NCBI GenBank assembly: GCA_028823435.1
Contig: JAPKBK010000078.1
Span: forward strand, 1-8,078
DNA: 8,078 nucleotides
Direction of reading: 5' to 3'
From: Flavobacteriales bacterium
Lineage (GTDB): Bacteria; Bacteroidota; Bacteroidia; Flavobacteriales_D; Sanyastnellaceae
This document shows, piece by piece, positions 1-6,703 of the stretch. Both the position numbers and the translations under genes were made by a program. How positions within the stretch are numbered: position 1 is the stretch's first letter; each line of letters opens with the position of its first letter. The notes under the pieces are model-generated. The model searched no databases. It saw only the letters and a list, made by a program, of their open reading frames with translations, and was not told where the DNA came from.

Positions 1-31
1 TATTTCAAACAACTTATCATAGAGTAGTTAC

Positions 32-2290
32 ATGCTACAGAAAAAGTTTAATATATATTTGAGTGCCCTATTCGCTTTCACGTTTTACACTCAAAACATT
101 GTTGAGCTTTCAGCCCAAACATCACTACACTTCAATATCACCAACGATGATAATGAAGGCGTGGCGTTTGCGATAATCGAGGTTCCCGAGGCAGAGAAAT
201 ATACAACTACAGATTTCGAAGGTTTAGCGATTCTGGACTTGGATGGTCATATACTTTCAGACTCAATAGAAGTTATCGTAAGGCATGTTTTTCATGAAAC
301 AAGCAGACGCCGTTTAAGCAGCGCTGATATGAATGAAAAGCCCATTCATTTATCTCTGAACAAGAAAGTTGTTAATGTCTCTGAGGCGGTTGTTACAGGA
401 CAGTTAAATGCCATCCATCAGGACAGTACGATAAGATCGGTGAGAGTATTAGATCGCAGTATTATTGAGGGTCGCTCAGCGACAACTGGCCGAGATTTGT
501 TTAGAAATGAACTGAACATTAAAACCTCAGAAGATGCGATTTTAGGAAGTGGGATTTCAATGGGTGGGCTTGGCGGAGAAAACATCAAGATTCTTATCGA
601 TGGCGTTCCTGTCATAGGGCGGCTTAATGGTGGCATTGACTTATCTCAAATTGATTTATCAAACATTGATAGGGTTGAAATAATCGAAGGTCCTATGTCC
701 GTAGAATATGGGACCGATGCGTTGGCGGGAACAATTAATTTCATTTCAAAAGACAAGTCCTATGATACATTTAATGTGTCAATTGGCAGCAAGTATGAGT
801 CTACTGGTCAGTATTCACAAACGATTAATAATTACATACAAAACAGTTCAGGTAAAATAGCGATTAATGCAAGCAGGCTATACTTCGATGGCTGGTCTCC
901 CGGAGACAATAGAATAGACTGGATCAGCAATTATTATGCGGACAGTGGAAGAGTGAATCTGTGGAAACCCAAGCTACAGTATACCTTTGGAGTGAAGGGA
1001 TGGTACACATTAAACAATTGGACAATTAAACCTTCAATAGGAATGTTTAATGAAAAACTCATCAACAAAGGATATCCAAGAGCGCCATATGGTGAAATTG
1101 CATTTGACGAACATTACTTAACCCGAAGGTATAACTCATCAATCACGTTCAACCATTACAATTCAGACCTTAAAGATCTGGAGGTTTTATTTTCACTGAA
1201 CACATTTAGACGATATAAATATAGATACAGCAGCGACTTAACCACTTTAAACACGAATTTGATCTCAGTCAACGGAGAGAGTGACACAACATCTTTATAT
1301 GAAATAAAAAGCCGGGGGAATCACCTGATGAAACAAACAGAAAGGCTGACACTCAACATCGGATGGGATGTCAGCCATGAGGCATTGTCTGGCGCTCGAA
1401 TTTCTCAAGATGTGAGACCCATCACCGATGCCGCCTCCTTCTGTATCGCAAAATTAAAGAAGCGCAACAATTCTGTTCAGCTGGGACTTCGTAAAGCTTG
1501 GAATTCTTCTTTCAGATCGCCCCTAACACCTAGTATCCACGGCCTTTTGATTCAAGAAAAGAACACCTTTAGATTGAGTTACGCAAAAGGGTTTAGATCA
1601 CCCTCACTCAAGGAAATGCACTTGGAGTTTGTGGACTCAAACCACAATCTGCTCGGCAATGCAGATCTAACTCCCGAGACATCACACAACATTCAGGCTG
1701 GACTCACTAGAACCATGAACAATCATGCCATCACCGTCCAAACATCTTGGAACCTTTTGGACAACATGATTATGCTCGTTCAGACATCTGAAGCATTGTC
1801 ATATACGTATGAAAACATTGGCACATTTGAAAGCATAGGCATAAAAGCAAATTATGCATCCACATGGGGCAAGTTAAATTGGGATATTGGAGGACGTTGG
1901 AATGCCGTTAAAACAAATGACTTGAACATAAACAATACGGAAATCGCGCTTGATTTAAGATGGAACTTCAACAATAGCAGAACTCAAGCTCACGTTTCCA
2001 CAAAATTTAATGGAAAGGAAAATCGGTTTTTCTTAAATGCTGAAGATGTCCTAGAAATAGGAGAAACATCAGCTTATACGTTTACGGACATCACATTAAG
2101 CCATAAAAACAAAAAAGGAAATATCCGTTCTTCAATTGGGGCTCGAAACTTATTTGACATTCAAAACATTTCAACTACAGGCATAGGCAACAGTGCTGAC
2201 AGCCAAACGCATGTGAGTTCAGATGGGCTAAATCTAATGTCATGGGGAAGATCAATCGTCATCGATATTGCATGGAAATTTATCAGATAA
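32..2290 (+). CDS. TonB-dependent outer-membrane receptor, probable heme/iron-complex importer (HmuR-like)
   Basis: A 752-residue TonB-dependent receptor that would import a scarce ligand across the outer membrane using TonB/ExbBD energy. Residues 1-28 look like a signal peptide (two early lysines, hydrophobic core, likely cleavage after LSA). About 30-110 fits the carboxypeptidase-regulatory-like domain common in Bacteroidota receptors. A TonB-box-like stretch (SEAVVTG, 117-123) precedes the plug (about 130-240), which has the typical ILIDGVPV (187-194), IDRVEIIEGP (212-221) and YGTDALAGTINFIS (226-239) signatures. The rest is a beta-barrel ending in alternating hydrophobic residues (IVIDIAWKF). 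FRSP (521-524) and GNADLTPE (542-549), with His530 and His538 between or beside them, resemble the FRAP and NPDL boxes of heme receptors. The start is secure: an in-frame TAG lies at 20-22 and the next Met is residue 100. A HmuY-like lipoprotein follows after 5 bases, which supports heme as ligand; vitamin B12 or a siderophore remains possible. Confidence 0.9.
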   Translation: MLQKKFNIYLSALFAFTFYTQNIVELSAQTSLHFNITNDDNEGVAFAIIEVPEAEKYTTTDFEGLAILDLDGHILSDSIEVIVRHVFHETSRRRLSSADMNEKPIHLSLNKKVVNVSEAVVTGQLNAIHQDSTIRSVRVLDRSIIEGRSATTGRDLFRNELNIKTSEDAILGSGISMGGLGGENIKILIDGVPVIGRLNGGIDLSQIDLSNIDRVEIIEGPMSVEYGTDALAGTINFISKDKSYDTFNVSIGSKYESTGQYSQTINNYIQNSSGKIAINASRLYFDGWSPGDNRIDWISNYYADSGRVNLWKPKLQYTFGVKGWYTLNNWTIKPSIGMFNEKLINKGYPRAPYGEIAFDEHYLTRRYNSSITFNHYNSDLKDLEVLFSLNTFRRYKYRYSSDLTTLNTNLISVNGESDTTSLYEIKSRGNHLMKQTERLTLNIGWDVSHEALSGARISQDVRPITDAASFCIAKLKKRNNSVQLGLRKAWNSSFRSPLTPSIHGLLIQEKNTFRLSYAKGFRSPSLKEMHLEFVDSNHNLLGNADLTPETSHNIQAGLTRTMNNHAITVQTSWNLLDNMIMLVQTSEALSYTYENIGTFESIGIKANYASTWGKLNWDIGGRWNAVKTNDLNINNTEIALDLRWNFNNSRTQAHVSTKFNGKENRFFLNAEDVLEIGETSAYTFTDITLSHKNKKGNIRSSIGARNLFDIQNISTTGIGNSADSQTHVSSDGLNLMSWGRSIVIDIAWKFIR

Positions 2291-2295
2291 CACGC

Positions 2296-3297
2296 ATGAA
2301 CGCGATCAGAAAACATATGACCACGAATTATTTCTTCATCTTATCTATCATCTTGACGACGATCTTATCGACAGGGTGTCTTGAAAAGGAAATGCCCATT
2401 GAACCCCATGCCTCAGGTGAAACAAAAACAAATCAGGTCATATTAGGAAGCGATTATGGCTCTCAAATTCATTACAATCTCAGCACGAATAGTGTCGTAA
2501 ATTCTAATGAGACAATTGTGTGGGATGTTGCTTTTAATGTGAACGAAAACAACATCAGTGCAATACTCAACTCAAGCCGCATTGTCACATTGGCGCATAC
2601 AAATATCTCAGAATACAACACACCTGTTACGGAAGAGTATATCAGCGAACTGGAATTCATCCATGATAACATCCAAGGGCCGAACTGGGGAACTGCGATT
2701 GGAGACATCTTCGGTGGCAGTGACGTTACAATAATAAATTTAGGCGTTGATATCAATAACGAGCAATTGGGACTTCGGAGACTACAAATCGATTCAGTCA
2801 ATGCGCAAGGTTACTATATTACATATGGAGATATTGATCTCACATACAAGGCGTCAATTCTCATCCCGCGTTCAAATGAAATTGAGTGGCTTCACTTCAG
2901 CATTTTAAACGGCACCATTCACAATCTAGAGCCTAAAATAGGTGAATGGGACTTGTACTTTACAAAATACATTGAACTGCTAGATGAGGCATACTATTAT
3001 CCTGTAGTCGGTGTATTGTCAATGCCAGAAGGCATGGAAGTATGTGACGCACCAGAATTAAGTTGGAACCAAATTTTAGTGGCGGACTGGGATACATTAG
3101 AATTTTCAACCGCCTGGAATGAAATTGGCTACGATTGGAAAGAATATGATTTTGAAAGCGCAGAATATTCGATTGATAATGAACGATGTTTTGCTATCAG
3201 AACTGCAAATGGCAAAGAGTTTGTCTTGAGATTCTTAGATTTTTATGACCAAATGGGGAATATCGGCACCATCACATTAGAAAGTGTTGAAAGATGA
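2296..3297 (+). CDS. HmuY-like lipoprotein, probable heme-capturing partner of the upstream receptor
   Basis: Predicted 333-residue lipoprotein. I chose ATG 2296 because the frame's earlier Met codons (2242, 2272) lie inside the receptor gene, while this one starts 5 bases after its stop and supplies the basic n-region (MNAIRKH) of a signal peptide. ATG 2317 is an alternative but leaves no positive charge. The hydrophobic segment 13-24 ends in a lipobox, LSTGC, with Cys28 as lipidated residue. The body resembles the HmuY family: an early WDVAF block (76-80), a second block with WDLYFTKY (218-225) and YPVVGVL (235-241), then AWNEIGYDWKEYDF (273-286) and a C-terminal FAIRTANGK...LRFLDFYD (299-318) strand pair. 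P. gingivalis HmuY is a shorter heme-binding lipoprotein working with HmuR; this one is about 100 residues longer, mainly through the middle. Heme ligands cannot be assigned by eye. Candidates include His59, 101, 123, 200 and 209 and Met243/247. Cys250 and Cys298 could form a disulfide. No clear ribosome binding site is visible, as is usual in Bacteroidota. Confidence 0.78.
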   Translation: MNAIRKHMTTNYFFILSIILTTILSTGCLEKEMPIEPHASGETKTNQVILGSDYGSQIHYNLSTNSVVNSNETIVWDVAFNVNENNISAILNSSRIVTLAHTNISEYNTPVTEEYISELEFIHDNIQGPNWGTAIGDIFGGSDVTIINLGVDINNEQLGLRRLQIDSVNAQGYYITYGDIDLTYKASILIPRSNEIEWLHFSILNGTIHNLEPKIGEWDLYFTKYIELLDEAYYYPVVGVLSMPEGMEVCDAPELSWNQILVADWDTLEFSTAWNEIGYDWKEYDFESAEYSIDNERCFAIRTANGKEFVLRFLDFYDQMGNIGTITLESVER

Positions 3298-3342
3298 TTA
3301 CGCGAGATGTTTTTGAAGAATTCCAAGTATGCATTAAAGACA

Positions 3343-3376
3343 AACGCCCCAAGATATTGATACATCTCGAGGCGTT
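3343..3376 (+). terminator. Interrupted hairpin behind the receptor/lipoprotein operon, candidate terminator
   Basis: AACGCC at 3343-3348 pairs with GGCGTT at 3371-3376. An inner AGAT (3352-3355) pairs with ATCT (3364-3367) around an 8-base loop. The 3-base internal loops between the two stems contain one further C-G pair. It begins 46 bases after the lipoprotein stop. There is no T-run after it (CTATTCCC), so it is not a classical intrinsic terminator; it could instead protect the 3' end of the mRNA or be chance. Confidence 0.35.
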
Positions 3377-3406
3377 CTATTCCCACAGCCATATGGGCGT
3401 GCTTGA

Positions 3407-3425
3407 ATGAGATTTAAAATCTCAT
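3407..3425 (+). repeat. Near-perfect 19-base palindrome, candidate terminator stem or operator
   Basis: ATGAGATTT (3407-3415) and AAATCTCAT (3417-3425) are perfect inverted copies of 9 bases around a single central A at 3416. As RNA it would fold as a 6-7 bp stem with a short A/T-rich loop. As DNA the symmetry fits a dimeric protein site. It lies 110 bases after the operon stop, 31 bases beyond the other hairpin, and about 250 bases upstream of the START-like gene. No T-run follows. Its function is undecided. Confidence 0.4.
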
Positions 3426-3678
3426 CACAATATCTTAGAGGGCAAATTTACAACATCAAATAGGAATTGAATCAACGAATGAATAATAGATTTATATACC
3501 TCATTTGAAGAGGTCTTTGATCTTACATGTATTGTCTAGATTGAGGAGATTGAGAAGATTATAGTGGAGATTTTAGTTTTACGTATTATTGGCAAATATT
3601 TCTACAAGACAATTGTATATTGCACAAAATCGAAAAATAGCTTTTCAGCTAGACCAGAAAGTGGAGAATATAGAAACA

Positions 3679-4065
3679 ATGGAGAAAGAGAAGTTCCAAA
3701 TAGAATTCCCTATAAACAGTAGTAAAGGTGTGCTTTATAACTGTATGAGTACTCCTAGCGGATTGGCAGAATGGTTCTGCGATGATGTTAACATCAAAAA
3801 AGATGTCCATACCTTTCTTTGGGATGGAAGTGAAGAAGTTGCAAGACTTGTATCTAAGAAAAAAGACGAATTTGTAAAATTCAAATGGATCGAAGATGAA
3901 GAGAATGGAGAATCAAACTACTTCGAGTTGAGAATAAAGGTTGATGAAATGACTGGAGAGCGAGCTGTCATCATCACAGATTTTGCAGAGGAAGATGAAG
4001 TTGAGGATGCCAAAGAGCTTTGGATTGCTCAGTTAGAAAATTTAAGACGCGTCATTGGAGGGTGA
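3679..4065 (+). CDS. START-like (AHA1/SRPBCC-fold) domain protein of the Bacteroidota type
   Basis: A 128-residue cytosolic protein resembling the small START-like family (START_2) that I associate with Bacteroidota. The fold is a helix-grip with a hydrophobic cavity, but the ligand and role of this group are unknown to me. Recognisable parts are the start MEKEKFQIEFPINSS, a STPSGLAEWFCDDV block (24-37), FLWDG (46-50), KFKW (67-70), an acidic DFAEEDEVED strand/turn (101-110), and a C-terminal helix LWIAQLENLRRVIGG (114-128). I place the start at ATG 3679 because family members begin at this point and the mature fold needs nothing before it. The frame stays open upstream to a TTG at 3589, but those 30 codons have no family resemblance. 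The gene has no obvious Shine-Dalgarno sequence. It ends 18 bases from the end of the convergent methyltransferase gene, with no clear hairpin in the gap. There is no visible functional link to the upstream operon. Confidence 0.85.
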   Translation: MEKEKFQIEFPINSSKGVLYNCMSTPSGLAEWFCDDVNIKKDVHTFLWDGSEEVARLVSKKKDEFVKFKWIEDEENGESNYFELRIKVDEMTGERAVIITDFAEEDEVEDAKELWIAQLENLRRVIGG

Positions 4066-4083
4066 TTTACAACCCCAGAGACA

Positions 4084-4848
4084 CTACGTTTGAAGAAAAA
4101 ACGCTTTCATTAATTCATTGTGCTCAGACGTAAAGTGACGGCCTTCCCCCTCTCCTGTTTCTAAGACAATGTTTGTAAGATTGATTGAAGGGACATTTTG
4201 ATTGCCACTTGTTTCTTTTTTAAATTCTACTAAAAACCTCACAGGGTTGTGCTGAGGCGTGGGTCGTATGATACACTTTCGAATCACATGAAACTTGCGC
4301 ATTTTGGCAGCTGCCATTAAATCGGCTTCTCTTTCAACAGGCCAAACCAAACAAAATACACCTTCCGCTCTCAACACTTTCTCAGCGCCTTCAAACAAGT
4401 CTGAAATATTCAAATAATCATCATGCCGAGCTAGGTTTCTGGCATGGAAAGGTGATTTGGGCTTGCCATTAAAAAAAGGGGGATTGCTCACCACCAAATC
4501 GAATGACGATTGGTTGTCACCTTCGGTCGCCCAGTCTTGGAAGGACGCTTCAACACACTTCATTCTTGAAGTAAATGGGCTGCGTTCGAAATTCTCTTGC
4601 GATTGCTCTACAGCGAGCGGTTCAAGCTCTACAGCTGTGACGTTAGACTCGGTGAACCGTTGAGCCAACATCAATGCCACAACGCCTGAACCTGAACCTA
4701 CGTCTACAATATCTAATGCCTTATCTGAAGATTGCGTCGACGCCCAAGCACCTAAAAGCACACCGTCTGTACCGATTTTCATGGCGCATTTTTCATCCTT
4801 CACAGTGAAGCGCTGAAATTCCATTTTCCGGTTCTGAGACCTCCCCAT
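4084..4848 (-). CDS. trmN6: tRNA1(Val) (adenine(37)-N6)-methyltransferase, YfiC/TrmN6 family
   Basis: A 254-residue class I SAM-dependent methyltransferase closely resembling E. coli YfiC (TrmN6), which makes m6A at position 37 of tRNA1(Val), next to the anticodon. The family signature near the N-terminus is clear: FQRFTVKDEKCAMKIGTDGVLLGAWA (11-36). SAM-binding motif I is DVGSGSG (49-55), the acidic ribose-binding residue is in AVELE (72-76), and the catalytic NPPFF is at 122-126, the adenine N6 type (N/D-PP-Y/F). The length matches the family. ATG 4848 overlaps the paaY stop by one base (TAATG), which suggests translational coupling and makes this the last gene of the three-gene operon. Met9 is an alternative start that would keep all motifs. 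The exact tRNA substrate in this organism is inferred from the family. Confidence 0.88.
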   Translation of the reverse strand: MGRSQNRKMEFQRFTVKDEKCAMKIGTDGVLLGAWASTQSSDKALDIVDVGSGSGVVALMLAQRFTESNVTAVELEPLAVEQSQENFERSPFTSRMKCVEASFQDWATEGDNQSSFDLVVSNPPFFNGKPKSPFHARNLARHDDYLNISDLFEGAEKVLRAEGVFCLVWPVEREADLMAAAKMRKFHVIRKCIIRPTPQHNPVRFLVEFKKETSGNQNVPSINLTNIVLETGEGEGRHFTSEHNELMKAFFLQT

Positions 4849-5444
4849 TACCCCTCCTTACGCTTCATCCAAGTGTCAAAATCAGGGAAATCCTCTATCC
4901 TGTTTGCAGGCGCTTCTGACAAGGGCTCAACTTGCTTTGAAATCTCATTCATTTCTGAAGGAAGCTTCCTGTAGAGTTCAGTACCCTCCACTTTATGATT
5001 GTACATCTCATCGCTCACTTCTTTTATTCTGCGAGCTGGGTTGCCTACAATGAGGCTCCTCGGTTCAAAAACTTTGTTTGCTGGAACCATACTCAAAGCG
5101 CCAACAAAAGATCCATCTCCAAGCACCACATCATCCATTACAACAGAGTTCATACCGACGAGGACCTGGACTCCCAATTCAGCACCGTGAATGACAGCAC
5201 CGTGGCCAACATGTGCGCCATCTTTAAGAACCACTGATTTCCCGGGGAACATATGCAAGGTGCAATTCTCTTGAACATTGCATCCGTCTCCAACAATGAC
5301 CTTGCCCCAATCGCCACGAAGCACAGCGCCAGGGCCGATGTAGCAGTCTTTTCCTATTGTCACGTGACCGAGAATCACAGCAGTTGGATGAATGTATGAG
5401 GAAGGATGAATGACTGGAATCATTCCCTTAAAGGACATGATCAT
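4848..5444 (-). CDS. paaY: PaaY-type hexapeptide-repeat protein (phenylacetate-pathway thioesterase, gamma-carbonic anhydrase fold)
   Basis: A 198-residue left-handed beta-helix protein that lines up along nearly its whole length with E. coli PaaY, a thioesterase that hydrolyses dead-end CoA esters arising during phenylacetate degradation. Hexapeptide repeats run from about 23 to 125. The gamma-carbonic-anhydrase metal site is present: Arg43 and Asp45 in LRGDWG, and His64, His81 and His86 (NCTLH and GHGAVIH). PaaY-like features are IHPTAV (18-23), VGMNSVVMDD (96-105), LIVGNPARRIKE (131-142) and the C-terminal helical tail with QVEPL. ATG 5444 overlaps the thiolase stop by 4 bases (ATGA) and gives an N-terminus of the same length as E. 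coli PaaY; Met3 and Met8 are alternatives. Coupling to a PcaF/PaaJ-type thiolase supports the PaaY reading over a general carbonic anhydrase, though carbonic anhydrase or another hexapeptide activity cannot be excluded. Confidence 0.87.
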   Translation of the reverse strand: MIMSFKGMIPVIHPSSYIHPTAVILGHVTIGKDCYIGPGAVLRGDWGKVIVGDGCNVQENCTLHMFPGKSVVLKDGAHVGHGAVIHGAELGVQVLVGMNSVVMDDVVLGDGSFVGALSMVPANKVFEPRSLIVGNPARRIKEVSDEMYNHKVEGTELYRKLPSEMNEISKQVEPLSEAPANRIEDFPDFDTWMKRKEG

Positions 5445-6652
5445 ACCTGACTGTTTTTAATGACCACAGCGTAGCCCTGCCCTACGCCTATACATAGTGT
5501 CACCAGTCCATACGTGCCGCCCGTTCTTTTCAGGTGATTCGCTGCTGCAAGTAAAATTCTGGCGCCTGTCATCCCGAGAGGGTGCCCCAAAGAAATCCCG
5601 CCACCATTGGGATTGATACGGGAATCATCATCTGCCAAACCCCATGCACGTATGCATGACAGAGCTTGCGCAGAAAACGCTTCATTTAACTCAATCACAT
5701 CTAGGTCATCAAAACCGATGCCTGCCCTCTCTAAAGCAATTTCAGAGGCCTTTACAGGACCTATTCCCATAATTCTAGGCTCTACGCCTACAACGGCACT
5801 AGAAACAATCTCAGCAAGAGGAATTAAGCCTTGGGCCTTTAATCCATTTTCGTTTGCAAAAAGAAGTGCCGCAGCGCCATCGTTCAGACCGCTGGCATTT
5901 CCTGCGGTTACAGAACCACCCTCTTTTTTGAAGGCCGGGCGAAGTTTTGCAAGAATTTCTTTCGTGGTTCCTGACTTAATAAATTCATCGTGATCGAAGA
6001 TTAAATCGTCCTGTTTGCGTCTTGGAATTTTAACGGGGATTATTTCTTCTGACAATCTGCCTTCATCTCGGGCCGCAGTGGCTTTCATATGAGAACGGTA
6101 TGCAAAAGCGTCTTGATCTTCTCTTGAAATGCCGTATTTCTCCACAAGATTCTCAGCCGTCACCCCCATGCCATCAGCGCCATAGATAGATTCCAGTTTG
6201 GGATTGATAAATCTCCATCCGAAACTTGTGTCAAACAGTTTGCTGTCTCTTCCGAAAGGTTGAGAGGCCTTCGACATCACCCATGGCCCTCTCGTCATAT
6301 TCTCAACTCCCCCAGCAATGACGACATCTGCGTCTCCCATGGACAACATTCTGCTTCCATTAACTGCTGCGGACAAGCCCGAAGCACAAAGTCTGTTGAC
6401 TGTTTCACCAGGCACGGTGAAAGGCATGCCGGCAAGCAACAAAGCCATACGGGCAACATTTCTATTGTCTTCTCCAGCTTGGTTTGCACAGCCAAAAATC
6501 ACATCCCCTACAGAAGCAGGGTCTAAACTTGGATTGCGTTTTAACAACTCAGAAATAGTTAAAGCGGCCAAATCATCAGTTCTAACTGACGCTAGAGTAC
6601 CACCAAAAGATCCAATAGGTGTTCTAATCCCATCAACAAGATATGCTTTCAT
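5441..6652 (-). CDS. pcaF: Thiolase of the PcaF/PaaJ type (3-oxoadipyl-CoA / 3-oxo-5,6-dehydrosuberyl-CoA thiolase)
   Basis: A 403-residue thiolase that would cleave a 3-oxoacyl-CoA with free CoA to release acetyl-CoA, the last step of phenylacetate or beta-ketoadipate degradation. The catalytic set is complete: nucleophile Cys89 (NRLCASG), NEAF at 323-326, His357 in GHPLG, and Cys387 in CIGVGQG. The stretch GCANQAGEDNRNVARMA (54-70) is what I recognise as typical of PcaF/PaaJ rather than of general acetoacetyl-CoA thiolases, as are the roughly 400-residue length and MGIGPV (295-300). PcaF and PaaJ are not separable by eye; the PaaY gene next to it favours the phenylacetate pathway (paaJ). 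It is the first gene of the operon thiolase-paaY-trmN6. ATG 6652 lies 18 bases downstream of a perfect TATCTTTG promoter element, giving a very short leader. The enzyme could also serve other beta-oxidation substrates. Confidence 0.9.
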   Translation of the reverse strand: MKAYLVDGIRTPIGSFGGTLASVRTDDLAALTISELLKRNPSLDPASVGDVIFGCANQAGEDNRNVARMALLLAGMPFTVPGETVNRLCASGLSAAVNGSRMLSMGDADVVIAGGVENMTRGPWVMSKASQPFGRDSKLFDTSFGWRFINPKLESIYGADGMGVTAENLVEKYGISREDQDAFAYRSHMKATAARDEGRLSEEIIPVKIPRRKQDDLIFDHDEFIKSGTTKEILAKLRPAFKKEGGSVTAGNASGLNDGAAALLFANENGLKAQGLIPLAEIVSSAVVGVEPRIMGIGPVKASEIALERAGIGFDDLDVIELNEAFSAQALSCIRAWGLADDDSRINPNGGGISLGHPLGMTGARILLAAANHLKRTGGTYGLVTLCIGVGQGYAVVIKNSQV

Positions 6653-6670
6653 TTGTCAAAATTTCTGCTA

Positions 6671-6703
6671 CAAAGATAAGGTGCTTAAATTGCGCACATG
6701 AAA
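6671..6703 (-). promoter_or_regulatory. Bacteroidota-type promoter for the thiolase operon
   Basis: Read on the minus strand, TATCTTTG (plus 6678-6671) is an exact match to the Bacteroidota -7 consensus TAnnTTTG. Upstream, TTTC (plus 6703-6700) is a one-mismatch fit to the -33 TTTG element with 21 bases between, close to the usual spacing. Transcription would begin near 6664, leaving about a dozen bases of leader before the ATG at 6652. The -33 part falls on the ATG (6698-6700) of the divergent glycosyltransferase gene. Confidence 0.6.

Larger units (their letters stand above)
3298..3678. other. 381-base intergenic stretch without a convincing gene
   Basis: AT-rich DNA between the receptor/lipoprotein operon and the START-like gene. 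It holds two inverted repeats near the left end (listed separately). At 3541-3558 there is an imperfect tandem repeat of 9 bases (TTGAGGAGA then TTGAGAAGA). A weak Bacteroidota-like promoter candidate for the next gene is TTTG at 3516-3519 followed 17 bases later by TAGATTG at 3537-3543; it lacks the last T of the TAnnTTTG consensus. A second poor -7 match, TATTATTG, is at 3584-3591. Open frames here are tiny: 38 codons at 3294-3410, otherwise under 10 codons among those I followed. I see no tRNA or recognisable riboswitch. Confidence 0.55.

Noticed and set aside
1..31. Promoter or ribosome binding site for the receptor gene
   Set aside because: Too little upstream sequence in the window and no TAnnTTTG or purine-rich element visible in it.
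2242..2295. Upstream start codons for the HmuY-like lipoprotein (ATG 2242, ATG 2272)
   Set aside because: They lie inside the receptor coding region and would put a polar 18-residue extension ahead of a normal lipoprotein signal peptide.
2472..2801. 109-codon minus-strand frame opposite the HmuY-like lipoprotein
   Set aside because: Antisense shadow of a gene with clear lipoprotein and family features; no start context or motifs.
3638..3651. TAGCT/AGCTA hairpin with a 4-base loop
   Set aside because: Only 5 pairs and AT-rich; expected by chance in this composition, so not listed as a feature.
3589..3678. N-terminal extension of the START-like protein from a TTG at 3589
   Set aside because: The 30 added residues have no resemblance to the family, whose members begin at the position of ATG 3679.
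4066..4083. Terminator between the convergent START-like and trmN6 genes
   Set aside because: The 18-base gap contains no inverted repeat or T-run that I can see.
5607..5993. 128-codon open frame on the plus strand opposite the thiolase
   Set aside because: It is antisense to a complete, well-conserved thiolase; its Ser/Pro/Ala-rich product has no family features and merely mirrors the thiolase codons.
6318..6701. 127-codon plus-strand frame running across the divergent promoter into the glycosyltransferase start
   Set aside because: Mostly antisense to the thiolase N-terminus, no recognisable motifs, and it would cover the promoter region.
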